Shown one piece after another: positions 34,195 through 43,980 of a stretch of 64,000 nucleotides of DNA. Both the position numbers and the translations under genes were made by a program. Location: contig KV918802.1 of NCBI GenBank assembly GCA_002049455.2, forward strand, positions 1 through 64,000, read 5' to 3'. How positions within the stretch are numbered: position 1 is the first letter of the stretch; every line of letters begins with the position of its first letter. The notes below the pieces were generated by a model. It was not told the DNA's origin. It did no database searches and saw only the letters and a program-made list of their open reading frames with translations. Source of the stretch: Porphyra umbilicalis. Lineage: Eukaryota; Rhodophyta; Bangiophyceae; Bangiales; Bangiaceae.

Positions 34195-37100
34195 TCAGCA
34201 AAGCCCCATGGCCTCGACATGCTTGTTGTGCTTGGTCTTGCCGAGCTCCTTCGTCATCGGGTCCGCCACCATGTCGTCCGTTGCACAATGCTCCAGTGTC
34301 ACCTTTTCCGTCGAGATGGCCTCGCGCACAAAGTGGTAGCGAATGTCGATGTGCTTAGTGCGCTTGTGCTCGACGGGGTTCTTGGAGAAGTCAATGCACC
34401 CGCTGTTGTCGACCTTGATGTTGATCGGCCCGCCCCAGATCGCTGTCCGCAGCCCTTGAGTTGCCACGCTTTGCACGAGCTTGTTGAGCCAAACAGCTTC
34501 CTTGCTGGCCTCACATAGAGCCATGTACTCGGCTTCCATCGTCGACAGCGCCACCGTCTTCTGCAACTTAGAACCCCAGCTGACGGCTGCTCCGCCAAAG
34601 ATGAAGGTGAAGCCCGTCGTAGAACGTCGCGTCTCGTGGTCACCCGCCCAGTCGGCATCACTAAAGCCTTGTAGAACACAGGAAGAGTTCTTGTCGAAGA
34701 CCAGCCCCTTGTCCATCGAACCCTTGACGTACCGTGGAACGCGCTTGATCGCCGCCCAATGCTCCTTGCCGTAGCACGAAACAAACCGACTCAGCTTCCC
34801 GATAGCGAAGGCGAGGTCGGGACGTGTCCCGACCATCAGGTACATTAGACTGCCGACGGCTTCGCGGTAGGGCAGCGCGTCGTCGCTCTCGTCGGCCTTG
34901 ACCAGCTGCAGGCCCACCTCCAGCGGCGTTCCGATCGGGTTGCACTCCGCCATCCCGAACTTCTCCAGCACTTGCGCCGCGTACTTGCACTGCGACAGCT
35001 TGAGGGTGCCCAACGCCTTGTCACGCCTAATCTCTAGCCCGAGGACGACCTTCGCCTCGCCCAGGTCCTTCATCTCAAAACGCTTGTGCAGAGCGTCCTT
35101 AATCTTGTAGATCGCCGCCAGGCTTGATGCCAACAACAGGAGATCGTCGACGTACACCAGGACGATGATGATTTCGCCGTCATCCATGAGGAGGTAGAGG
35201 CATGCATCCGGGTCAATGTTGTCAAAGCCCTGCGACTTGAGGAAGTCGTCGAGCTTGGCGTACCACATCTTGGGAGCTTGCTTCAGCCCATACAGCGCTT
35301 GGAGGAGACGACACACTTTGTCAGGATACGTCGGATCGACATAGCCATCTGGCTGCTCCATGTAGACCTCCTCGTCAAGGTCGCCGTTGAGGAATGCCGT
35401 CTTGACGTCCATCTGATGTAGCTCCCACCCGTTCGCCGCCGTCATCGCCAGGATGCATCGAATGGTGGTGAACTTGGCCACCGGCGCGAACGTCTCGTTG
35501 AAGTCGAGCCCCTTGATCTGCCGGTTCCCCATGAAGCACAGGCGCGCCTTGTGACGCGTCGTGTCGTTCCCGTTCTTGTCACCCTCGTTCTTGACCTTGT
35601 AAACCCACTTGCCCTTCAGCACGCGTCGACTGGCCGGGCGATCCGTCAAGCGCCAAGTCTTGTTCTTGCGGATGGCCTCCATCTCCTCGTCCATGGCAAT
35701 CTGCCACTTAGCCGATTCCTGCCCTTGAACGGCTTGCACGTACGTCGTGGGCGCCTCGTGAGCAACAAGGCTCACCGGGCGCCAGTACTCGACAGGGGGT
35801 CGCCGCGCTCTGCCGCTCCGACGCAGCGTGTCTTGAGAGCCGCCACAACCTTGATTGTCGTCCGCGGACTTGTCAGATCCATCGTCTTGCTTGTCATCCT
35901 TGTCGTCATTGTCAGCATCCACGTCTCCGCCGTCGCTTGCAGAGCGCAAACCCGTCTCGACTGCGACGTCTTCGTCTCCGGGAAGCTCCTCTGCAACTTC
36001 TGCCACCTTGGTTACGTTCGTCTCGGCGAACACGACGCTTCGTGCCTTGACGACCTTGCCGTCGTCGAGGATGACCTTGTACGCCTTGCTGCCGTCGGGA
36101 TAGCCTAAGAAGACGCCCTTGGCCGCCTTGTCGCCAAACTTGCCGTCGATGTGACTCTTGTGCAGCACCACCCAGCATGTCGACCCAAACACCCGCATGT
36201 GGCGTACGTCGGGCTTGTTTCCGGTCCACAGCTCAAAAGGCGTCTTGCCGACGGGAAGCGCCCGGCTGGTGACGCGGTTCTTGATGTAGACCGCCGTCCT
36301 GATGGCATCCGCCCAAAGATCTTGATCGACGTCCTTTTGTCGCATCATGGTGCGAGCCATCTCCACGAGAACTCGGTTAAGCCGCTCAGCAACCCCGTTC
36401 TGCTGCGGCGTGTCGGGCACCGTGGTCTGGTGCGTCGTGCCGTTCTCATCGTGAAGAGCCTCGAATGCATTCGACATATACTCGCCGCCATTATCGAAGC
36501 GTAGGATCTTGATCTTGGTTCCCGTGTGCAGCTGGGCCTTCGTCAGCCACTTCCTGTACTCCGAGAGCAGATCGCTCTTCTTCTGCAGGAAGACCACGTC
36601 TGTCCAGCGGGAGAAGTCGTCAGTGAAGGTGCCAAAGTAGAGCGCACCGCCAGGCGACGGCTCCGACATTGGCCCGCCCAGGTCCGAGTGCACGAGCTGC
36701 AGGCGCTTGCTGACTCGACCTCCTCCTGCACTAGGCATAGGCGTCATAGCTGCCTTCCCATACACGCACGGCTCGCAGACGTCCTTGACCGCCATGGAAG
36801 AGCACTTGAGTCCATTGATGTCCTTGTTCTTGATCATCTGCTTAACGCCATCCACGTTGACGTGCCCAAGGCGCTCATGCCAAAGCTGAAGGGAGGCCAC
36901 CGCAGCAATATCCAACAGTGGGGCCATGTCCAGGTGGTAGAGCCCACTCTTCCGCGTGCCACACGCAGCGACCTTGTCGCTAATCTTGATGATCATCTTA
37001 CCGCCCTTGAATGACACTTCCGCACCACGTTTCTCCATCATGCTGACCGACATGAGGTTGAAGCCCATGGTAGGAACATGGAGTACCTTCTCCAACTTGA

Positions 37101-38121
37101 TCTTGCGCGTCTTGCCGTGATCAATGACATTGAGCACGACGGTTCCGACGCCCGCCGTGGCTACGGACCCCTTGTCACCCATGGTGACGCTGCGTTCCGT
37201 GGTCGTCTGGTAGTCTTCGAAGCACTTGCGCATCCAGCACATGTGTGCAGACGCCGCAGAATCGACAAGCCACGACTTGGAGATGTCATCGGTGTCAGCC
37301 GCATTGCCCACCAGACAGATGGCGTCGTCGCTGTCGCTACCATAGTCAGCCGCAATTGCGGCCACCTTGTCCTGTCTCTGCTTCTTGGCCTTGAGCTCTG
37401 GGCAATCGCGAGAGATGTGCCCAAATGTATGGCAGTAGTAGCACTCGATTTTGGAGAGGTCACCACGGCGGCCTTGACCTCGATAGTTGGCGCCGACGAG
37501 TGCCATGTCGCCAATGCGCTTCGTCGCCGGTGACTTGTCCGCCTGCCGCCGCTTCTCCTGAAGCAAGCGGCTCTTGACAAAGTCGAGGCTCAGCTCGACC
37601 TCGCCCTTGGCGTCGAGAGCCACCAGCAGGCTCTCGTACTTGGACGTCAGCCTGTTCAGGACGCTCATGGCAACGTCCATCTCCGTCACTTCGCCGCCCA
37701 TGGCCTTGAGGTTCTCGCCGAGGTTGCGCACGCGGTTGATGTAGCCCAGCATGCCCTCGCCGACGGTCATTTCGACGGTGTAGAACTTGCGTCGAGCCTT
37801 CATCTTGTTCATCAAACTCTTGCGCTGGAAGACACCTTGCAGCGTCGACCACATTTCCGCCGTCGTCTTGCAGCCCGCCACGTGCTCGAGCTGCTCAGAT
37901 CCAAGGGTGAGCCCGATGATGGCGCTCGCCTTCGTGTCTCGACGCTTCCACACCGCCAACTCGCGGGCATCCGCGTCCGTCGGCTTGCCGTCTTCGTCAA
38001 GCATATCGTCCAGGTCGCGCAGCGCAAGGACGATCTTAATGCGCTGACGCCACTCGTGAAAGTTCGTCTCCGTCAACTTGTCGATCTTGATGCCGCCCAT
38101 GCCGGCAGCGCCTCCGTCCAT
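34195..38121 (-). CDS. copia gag-pol polyprotein, 1,308 residues
   Basis: One open frame from ATG 38121. Gag region (about 1-220, NFHEWRQRIKIVL) ends in a CCHC zinc knuckle CYYCHTFGHISRDC (about 226). The protease motif reads WLVDSAASAHM (about 285), with DSA where DSG is usual. Integrase has the HHCC zinc site (HERLGHVN about 412 ... CEPCVYGK) and D,D35E core (HSDLGGP, FDNGGEY, NGVAERLN), then copia-type C-terminus. Reverse transcriptase starts near GKWVYKVKNE and contains MDVKTAFLNGDL and YVDDLLLLAS (about 990). RNase H has FSDADWAGD, STMEAEYMAL and HIDIRYHFVRE. All enzyme domains are complete in the Pseudoviridae order PR-INT-RT-RH. Confidence 0.96.
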   Translation of the reverse strand: MDGGAAGMGGIKIDKLTETNFHEWRQRIKIVLALRDLDDMLDEDGKPTDADARELAVWKRRDTKASAIIGLTLGSEQLEHVAGCKTTAEMWSTLQGVFQRKSLMNKMKARRKFYTVEMTVGEGMLGYINRVRNLGENLKAMGGEVTEMDVAMSVLNRLTSKYESLLVALDAKGEVELSLDFVKSRLLQEKRRQADKSPATKRIGDMALVGANYRGQGRRGDLSKIECYYCHTFGHISRDCPELKAKKQRQDKVAAIAADYGSDSDDAICLVGNAADTDDISKSWLVDSAASAHMCWMRKCFEDYQTTTERSVTMGDKGSVATAGVGTVVLNVIDHGKTRKIKLEKVLHVPTMGFNLMSVSMMEKRGAEVSFKGGKMIIKISDKVAACGTRKSGLYHLDMAPLLDIAAVASLQLWHERLGHVNVDGVKQMIKNKDINGLKCSSMAVKDVCEPCVYGKAAMTPMPSAGGGRVSKRLQLVHSDLGGPMSEPSPGGALYFGTFTDDFSRWTDVVFLQKKSDLLSEYRKWLTKAQLHTGTKIKILRFDNGGEYMSNAFEALHDENGTTHQTTVPDTPQQNGVAERLNRVLVEMARTMMRQKDVDQDLWADAIRTAVYIKNRVTSRALPVGKTPFELWTGNKPDVRHMRVFGSTCWVVLHKSHIDGKFGDKAAKGVFLGYPDGSKAYKVILDDGKVVKARSVVFAETNVTKVAEVAEELPGDEDVAVETGLRSASDGGDVDADNDDKDDKQDDGSDKSADDNQGCGGSQDTLRRSGRARRPPVEYWRPVSLVAHEAPTTYVQAVQGQESAKWQIAMDEEMEAIRKNKTWRLTDRPASRRVLKGKWVYKVKNEGDKNGNDTTRHKARLCFMGNRQIKGLDFNETFAPVAKFTTIRCILAMTAANGWELHQMDVKTAFLNGDLDEEVYMEQPDGYVDPTYPDKVCRLLQALYGLKQAPKMWYAKLDDFLKSQGFDNIDPDACLYLLMDDGEIIIVLVYVDDLLLLASSLAAIYKIKDALHKRFEMKDLGEAKVVLGLEIRRDKALGTLKLSQCKYAAQVLEKFGMAECNPIGTPLEVGLQLVKADESDDALPYREAVGSLMYLMVGTRPDLAFAIGKLSRFVSCYGKEHWAAIKRVPRYVKGSMDKGLVFDKNSSCVLQGFSDADWAGDHETRRSTTGFTFIFGGAAVSWGSKLQKTVALSTMEAEYMALCEASKEAVWLNKLVQSVATQGLRTAIWGGPINIKVDNSGCIDFSKNPVEHKRTKHIDIRYHFVREAISTEKVTLEHCATDDMVADPMTKELGKTKHNKHVEAMGLC

Positions 38122-38268
38122 GATGTCTTCTTGTCGTAGCGCCCGACCTTGCCGAGCCGTGCGCCTTGAACGTCACGTCCAAGAACCACCTTGACCTCGT
38201 CTTCTTCGCACTTGCCGCGACCGCCGCGACACAAGCTGGCACACCTTGCTCTTGTCACAGCCCCGGCT

Positions 38269-38282
38269 CTGGGCTCATAACC
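38269..38282 (-). promoter_or_regulatory. copia primer-binding site matching initiator tRNA-Met anticodon arm
   Basis: Immediately inside the 5' LTR the minus strand reads GGTTATGAGCCCAG. Its complement CTGGGCTCATAACC equals the anticodon stem-loop of eukaryotic initiator tRNA-Met (CAT anticodon), as in Drosophila copia and yeast Ty5, which prime from a half-tRNA. It does not match a tRNA 3' CCA end. Confidence 0.75.
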
Positions 38283-38700
38283 TGTTGAATCGCAGTGGGG
38301 ATAGGGGTTGGGGGACCACGGTGAAGTGGTTGAGTGGCTTGAGCTTGTGTGTGTGTGTGCGAACGTGCTTTGTTGGTTGTCCCAAGGTTCGCCGGCCTCT
38401 CCCAACCGAGAGCACCTCTCAAATAGTCCCCACCGGCCCAAGTGCTCCCCCCTCTCGCGCCCACACCGACGCCCACGCCCTCGCACCAAATCGAATCACT
38501 CACCAAATCAAAAGCCACTAGAGCAAAGCGAAGATCAAATCCAAAACATGCCAAAAGTAACGCCCCAAGATGACCCAACACAAATGTGTGCAACTTGACC
38601 ACGTCTTGCAAATGTACCATGTGGGGTACCATAAGGGTCACCGACCATCATTTATCCGCGAACCGCCAGTTGAGTCGGCGACGAGCATCACAGTCCAACA
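38283..38700 (-). repeat. copia 5' LTR (418 bp)
   Basis: Promoter-bearing LTR relative to the minus-strand gag-pol. It carries five single-base differences from the 3' LTR. Confidence 0.95.
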
Positions 38701-39111
38701 CGATCCGCATCGTGCGGAAGGCTCGTCGCGAGATATCAACAGGTCAGATGTCGTTGCCGTTGACACTCTCGAGAGCTGTTTTGAAACCGCCCAGTTTGGA
38801 GGGAAGTGCAGTCATTGGCTGAACCAGTGAATCGAACCAATTTGTCGTCCTGGACGGCATCACTTCTCTCAAAAGCTGCACTTTCGGTGACTAGTCGACG
38901 CCACAAACTGTCGGTTTCGGTGCCACTTGCACAATGCTCGGTTGAAGCTGGGTCGCGTCATCGGATGAGATCGTGCGTGAGTGGGCCACTGGAGGGGTGC
39001 GAAGCGCTCTGCGCATTGGGTGGACACGGCGACGCCTCAGAACGGATGGCCAACCGGTCACGTGACCAACTGGTCATCCTTTTGACGTTGGAACGGCCGC
39101 CGCGCTACGAG
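38701..39111. other. no gene recognised
   Basis: Flank of the copia element with near-balanced composition. The plus-strand frame that crosses it shows no family signature. Confidence 0.5.
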
Positions 39112-39551
39112 CAAGTCTATCTGTGGGCCATTGTGCTATCGCCATCTGCCCATATGTTCTGGCTATGGCCAAGAGCATCTCTATCAGTCAATTCTTGTGC
39201 TATATATGCAAATCCAGCTGCTCACCCCCTTCTGAAGGCCCATACCTCTCGGATAACTCGCAAAGCACCTTCCAGTACAGATGATGGCCTTGTATGGTTC
39301 GAAGTCCGCGCACAGAGGGCCTGTGGTAAGGTAGCCAAAACAATTCCGAACTGGCGCGTTCGAGAGACGCTGTTGCTCGTCGTTCTATTGGTCCACGTCT
39401 TTGGCACAAAGGATGGCTATAGCTATCCTTCTGGCTATCCTGCGCACATTTGGCACGAAGGATAGCAATATGGCACAGGATATGGCAAAATGACCTCCCG
39501 ATAGAGATGCCCTCGGCCATCGGATGGCAAAATGGCACACCGACAGACTTG
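39112..39551. mobile_element. candidate degenerate foldback/MITE, 440 bp
   Basis: The left end CAAGTCTATCTGTGGGCCATTGTGC matches the reverse complement of the right end CAAGTCTGTCGGTGTGCCATTTTGC. Similarity continues inward through GCATCTCTATC, so imperfect inverted arms exceed 80 bp. No clear target duplication is visible and the inside is non-coding, with short direct repeats (CTATCCTTCTGGCTATCC). Confidence 0.45.
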
Positions 39552-39671
39552 ATCTAACGCCCTCGCTGGCTCTGGAGGCGTGACGGCATTCAGCGCCGCG
39601 GCTCGTCAGGGGCCGCCTCGCGGCCCCTCAGCCGTCCGACGTGTGCCGCGCCCGGCGTGTCAGTCTGACGC

Positions 39672-40115
39672 GTGCCGCTCGACCCCCCAGCCGTCCAACG
39701 TGTGTGGCATGGGGGCGTCAACAAGCCAAACGACCAGGGCTATGTGCCGCTTAACGTTCGGAATACGTCAGGAGGCAGAACTCACACGCTACTTCACCAT
39801 GTCGTGCAAGTAGCTGGAGGAGCTTCCCATTTGGTGGCGAACGCCTCTCTCGATACCTCCCACCTTTGCGAGAATCGACGCTGTACTGTCTTCGAGCACC
39901 TGCACTCTGAGAGCCCGGTTGCAAATAACCGGCGGAAAAACTGTGCGGCCTGGGTCGATTGCCCGACTTGTCCCGTGCCGCTCGTGGTATGCCGTCACGA
40001 CCTCGTTTGTATCCGATATCACGAGCGATACGCCAATATGGAGGCGCTCATCGAGGCGTCGGATGCGGCGCCGGGTCACCGGGCTAGCCGCGAGCAAATC
40101 AAGACGGACCGCTAG
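39672..40115 (+). CDS. His-Me finger (I-PpoI-like) endonuclease domain, 5' end unclear
   Basis: The reading frame contains the zinc-bound His-Me finger pattern seen in I-PpoI-type nucleases: GYVPLNV, a HxxV helix, then SHLCENRRC (catalytic-type His with first zinc ligands), HLHSESPVANNRRKNC and CPTCP...CRHDLVCI. Such domains cut DNA and occur in homing endonucleases and as free-standing mobile genes in protists. No in-frame ATG precedes the domain (a TGA lies at 39666-39668), so this is a fragment, a frameshifted gene or an exon. It sits in transposon-rich DNA, not inside a recognisable intron. Confidence 0.65.
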   Translation: MPLDPPAVQRVWHGGVNKPNDQGYVPLNVRNTSGGRTHTLLHHVVQVAGGASHLVANASLDTSHLCENRRCTVFEHLHSESPVANNRRKNCAAWVDCPTCPVPLVVCRHDLVCIRYHERYANMEALIEASDAAPGHRASREQIKTDR

Positions 40116-41917
40116 CTCGAGGTAGATGCTTTCTTGATGCAAGATTGTGCTTTGATATAAAAACGTTTCTGTTTGTACAACCGTTGCTTCGTGTGTCTGA
40201 TTCCCGCCTTTAAACGGGTCTGCGTTGTCAGGCTGCCGTGGCGGGTCTCTCCGGCTCGTCTCACCCCCTCGTTCATATTTTATCGGGCGGGCACGGCGCC
40301 TCTGTGGACGGGCTGCACGTGGGACGACGAGACGCATGGGCGCTGGTCGGTTCTCAACCGAGACCAGTTTTTGGGAGCCAAGTCTCCTGCGGGGCGGGCC
40401 AGGCTGACGCAGTCCCCGCACACTCGCTCACCCGCCGTCGGACGGCAGGTGGGATTGGGCGGGCGGCGGGGACGCGTCTCCTCTGTGTGCGCAATCGCGC
40501 CGGTGTGGTGGGACGTCTGTGCAGCGCGCGCGCGCCGCCTGCCATCCCGCCCACCCCTCCCCTCCACCCACCGCGCCCACCCCTCCCGCCCTCTGTAACC
40601 GCGCTCATGACGCGTGTGAAGGGCGCCAGCGACACGCGACGACGCCGAGCGCAGCGGCAGCGCAACGGTCGCGCTGCCACCCCGCCCTCTCCGCCTTGAA
40701 CCTGCGCAAGGCCGTGTGACCACGGCACCACGGACGCCCCCCCCCCCCCCCCCCACCTGCTGAACGGTGCGCTCCACCCTGCCGCCCTTCCCGCCTCGGG
40801 TCCCCGAGCTTTGCTGGTCTCAGGGAGGACGGCTCCATGTACGCGCCTCCCCCCCCACCGCCCCGCGCTTTTGGGTCCTCCCCTCCCTGCAATCACTCCC
40901 GCCCCCCTCCTTCGGGCCGGGGTGTTGGCCGGCCGCTTAATCAAGGCGGCCGGCCTCCGGCACCACACCGGCTGCCCTGCCCTCCTCATCCCCGCCGCCT
41001 CGGACCTGACGCCGACCACGCCGATCCTGAGGACCGACGTGTTCGTCGACGCGTCGACGACGACGGGCGTTATCACCCTCAAGCCGGCGGCGACTATCCC
41101 CGTCGGTGGAGCCTGCCTCGTCGACCAGCGGGCCCGCCACGCGGGCCCCCCTGGCGCAGCCACCCTCGACGCCCGGCGGGCCCCCCACAGGCCCCCCCCC
41201 CCCCCCGTGGTGGAGCCCGCAGCGAGGACCAACGGGCGCCCCACGGGGCCCTCGACGGTGCAGCCCTCCGCGACAACCGGCGGGTCCCGGACACGGATCT
41301 TCTCGCTGGAGCCCTCCGCGACGACCGGCGGGCCCGTTTGAAGACCCAAGGTGCTGGCCGCCGGAGCCACCGGTCGACGATCACCGGCGTTCGTACGGCG
41401 CTTGGCCGCCGCCACCCCCGTCCTCGTCCACCCACGGGTACGCGAGCGCGGGAGAGCCGTTTCTTACCGGTGGGTACGACCCCACCGGTAGCTGGTCTTC
41501 CGCGTCGCGGCCGCCGCCGTACGCGGTGTGCCACCGTCCGGCGCTCTGGAGCGGCGAGTCACCCGCCAAGCCACACGGCGGGCACGCGTACCAGTGGGCG
41601 TTGACGACGGGGCAGCCGCAGAGCACACCTTTTCCGTTGATGTTGTTGCCCGCGCCGCCGCAGCCCTCGCTGCAGCCGACGCCGCAGGAGCCAGCGCGCC
41701 AACCTCTGTACGTGGTCGGGAGCCACCCAGCCCCGCAGCCGACGCCGCAGCCGACGCCGCAGGAGGCTGCTCGCCACCCTCTGTCCGTGGTAGGCGGCCA
41801 CCAAGCCCCGCCCCCCTCGACATTTGTGCTGGTGCCTGCTCCCCCCCAGCCTCCCCAGCAGGCCCCTCTCTACCTGACGTCACCGTTCCAGCAGTGAACT
41901 ACAACCTCCCCAAGTCC
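40116..41917. other. upstream region of SANT-like gene, C-rich, possible Pro/Gly-rich N-terminus
   Basis: Poly-C tracts occur at about 40738-40756 and 41198-41206. From 41106 to 41897 one plus-strand frame reads a Pro/Gly/Tyr-rich protein-like sequence (HGYASAGEPFLTGGYDP), ending at a TGA that overlaps the SANT-like frame. It may be the true N-terminal region joined by a homopolymer-length correction or splice. Confidence 0.4.
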
Positions 41918-43141
41918 ATGGGCTCCAGCCTGGGATGGACGGACGAGGACCGCGTGTCGCTGTGTAGGGCCTACCTCGAGGTGAGCGAGGACCCTGTGAG
42001 CGCCACTGGTTGCTCCAAGGACCAGCTGTGGGCGGCTGTGCACGAGAAGTGGACGGACCTGATGACCAAGAAGGGGCCCCTGCGCGTCAAGCGCAACGTA
42101 AGTGCGTTGGAGAAGCAGTTCAAGAAGATCCGGAAGGGGGTGAGCTCGTTTACTTCTCACTACGTGGCCGTCAAAAATATGCAAACTACCGGAAACCTGA
42201 CGGAGGAGGACATTATCAGTGGTGCGGTCGCGCGGTACTGCTCGCTGGACATCTACGAGTCCATCCGCAGCGACCGGGAGAAGGACACGCGCAAGGGCAA
42301 GACGGCCAAACGCAAAGCCAAACTGGCGCATTGCAAGTGGGTGGGGTGCTGGCGCGTTTTGCGCACATCTGACAAGTTCAGCGGCGCGGGCAACACGGCG
42401 GACGACGCGAGTGTGGACCTGGGCGACTCTTCAGACGAGGACGGCGAGAGTGGGAGCACGAGCAGCCCGAACTCGCGCAACAAGGGGTATCAGAGCCGCC
42501 CGGGCGGCATCAAGGCCGCGAAGCTGATGCGGTCGGAAGACGCCGGAATGGAGAAGCAGGTCAAGGCGAGCACGGCGGCGGTGGACAAGTTGACCGTTGC
42601 GCAGCAAGAGCACACGGCGCTTTGCTTTTTTGACTCTCCCTCGATGCGTCACACGCCCGAGGCGGCACAGTACCGGCAAGATGTTATGCTCAAGATGATG
42701 CCAGCTGCTGGCCTGGCGGCGCCCCCTGCACGGGCTCCCACGCCTGCGCCGCCGGCGCGCAGTGCTGCTAAGAAGATCCATGTTGTGGAAGTTGGCGACG
42801 GCGTGGCCGCCATTGAAGTCACGACTCTCGCGGCTGATGCGTCGTCGTCGGCGCCGCCGGCGGCCGGCTCTGCCGCCGGAGCTAACGCGCCGCCGGGAAA
42901 GGACCTACCGGCGGCGCGTGTGGCAGCTGATACTGCTGCTGCAACGGCTCTGGCGGCGAAGGCAAAGTCGCCGGCGGCGCGCGGCAGCGGGGGGGGCGAC
43001 AACCAGCGTGACCGCAAGTCGCAAGCCGCGAAGCAGCGCGCCGCTTCTGCGGCTCTCAACAAGCAGCTGGATACAACCCGCGGCTATGACCAAAGTAGCG
43101 AGTGTGACACGACCACCACCACCACCACGGACACTGAGTAG
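41918..43141 (+). CDS. Myb/SANT-like DNA-binding protein, 407 residues
   Basis: The ATG at 41918 precedes a plant-type Myb/SANT-like domain (GWTDEDRVSLCRAYLEVSEDP ... KDQLWAAVHEKW ... RNVSALEKQFKKIRKGVSSF). A conserved middle segment (AHCKWVGCWRVLR) and a low-complexity tail with NQRDRKSQAAKQR follow. This architecture is the one that partners PIF/Harbinger transposases in plants and algae, and it also occurs as domesticated nuclear factors. No transposase adjoins it and no terminal repeats were found, so it is either an orphaned transposon gene or a host gene. The frame stays open upstream to about 41528, without ATG. Confidence 0.7.
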   Translation: MGSSLGWTDEDRVSLCRAYLEVSEDPVSATGCSKDQLWAAVHEKWTDLMTKKGPLRVKRNVSALEKQFKKIRKGVSSFTSHYVAVKNMQTTGNLTEEDIISGAVARYCSLDIYESIRSDREKDTRKGKTAKRKAKLAHCKWVGCWRVLRTSDKFSGAGNTADDASVDLGDSSDEDGESGSTSSPNSRNKGYQSRPGGIKAAKLMRSEDAGMEKQVKASTAAVDKLTVAQQEHTALCFFDSPSMRHTPEAAQYRQDVMLKMMPAAGLAAPPARAPTPAPPARSAAKKIHVVEVGDGVAAIEVTTLAADASSSAPPAAGSAAGANAPPGKDLPAARVAADTAAATALAAKAKSPAARGSGGGDNQRDRKSQAAKQRAASAALNKQLDTTRGYDQSSECDTTTTTTTDTE

Positions 43142-43499
43142 CGTAGCGACTGTGTATTGCTTTGTGCTTTGTGACATGTAGCAGCAGCTCGGTGACGACG
43201 AAAGGTTTTTTTTTTATCCCACTTCGGGTTTTTTTTTTTCCTACACTTATGTCTTTCTCGGTGCACATAGACGACCTTTGCCTGCCGCAAGCACCCTGCG
43301 ACGGACCACACACAGTCGCGCGGCGTGCCGTCCTTGTGCCGCCGCCTCTTCACCAGCCCAACGCCTTGCGCGTCGCAGAGTCCGACGCCCACGCGTCCAC
43401 GCCAACGGTCGCCACCTCCTGCTCCATAAGCCCCGCCTGGTCGAAAACGTCGCTAAGACCCAGCCGACGGCACCGCGAAACTCGCGGGCGCAGGGAGCG

Positions 43500-43980
43500 C
43501 GGCGTAAACGCGTAGGCGACGGCGGGCAGCGACAGGCGCGGGCGACGGGACCGCGGCTCCAGCGCGGTGGCGACGGCGGGTGGCGACAGCCGCGAGCTCG
43601 CAGACGGCGGCGCAAGCGCGGGGGCACCCGCGGGCACCAACAGCCGCGGGCGAGGGGACCGCGGCGCCAGCGTGGGGGCGACGGCACGCGGCGACAGCCG
43701 CGAGCGAGCAGACGCCAGCGCAAGCGCGGGGGCAACCGCGGGCACCAAAAGCCGCCAGCGAGCATACGGCGGCGCAAACGCGGGGTCAACCGCGGGCACC
43801 AACAGCCGCGGGAGAGGGGACCGCGGCGCCAGCGCGGGGGCGACTGCACCCGGCGACAGCCGCGAGCGAGCAGCCGCCAGCGCAAGCGCGGGGGCAACCG
43901 CGGGCACCAACAGCCGCGGGCGAGGGGACCGCGGCGCCAGCCCGGGGGCGACGGCGGGGGGCAACAGGCGGGCAGCGGTA
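43500..43980. repeat. 54-bp minisatellite, about nine units
   Basis: Units share GCGGGCACCAACAGCCGCGGGCGAGGGGACCGCGGCGCCAGC-like cores. Because 54 is a multiple of three, all registers stay open and give 18-residue repeats, for example VPAVAPALAPRSPRPRLL on minus. Confidence 0.7.

Larger units (their letters stand above)
33742..38700 (-). mobile_element. Ty1/copia LTR retrotransposon, 4,959 bp, apparently intact
   Basis: Two 418-bp LTRs (TGTTG...CAACA) flank one uninterrupted 1,308-codon gag-pol on the minus strand, a PBS next to the 5' LTR and a purine tract next to the 3' LTR. The direct flanks share CGAT (33738-33741 and 38701-38704), consistent with a short target duplication. The LTRs differ at 5 of 418 positions, so insertion is recent and the element may be active. 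Confidence 0.95.

Noticed and set aside
38806..39465. 219-codon plus-strand frame
   Set aside because: It runs across the candidate foldback element and has no recognisable domain.
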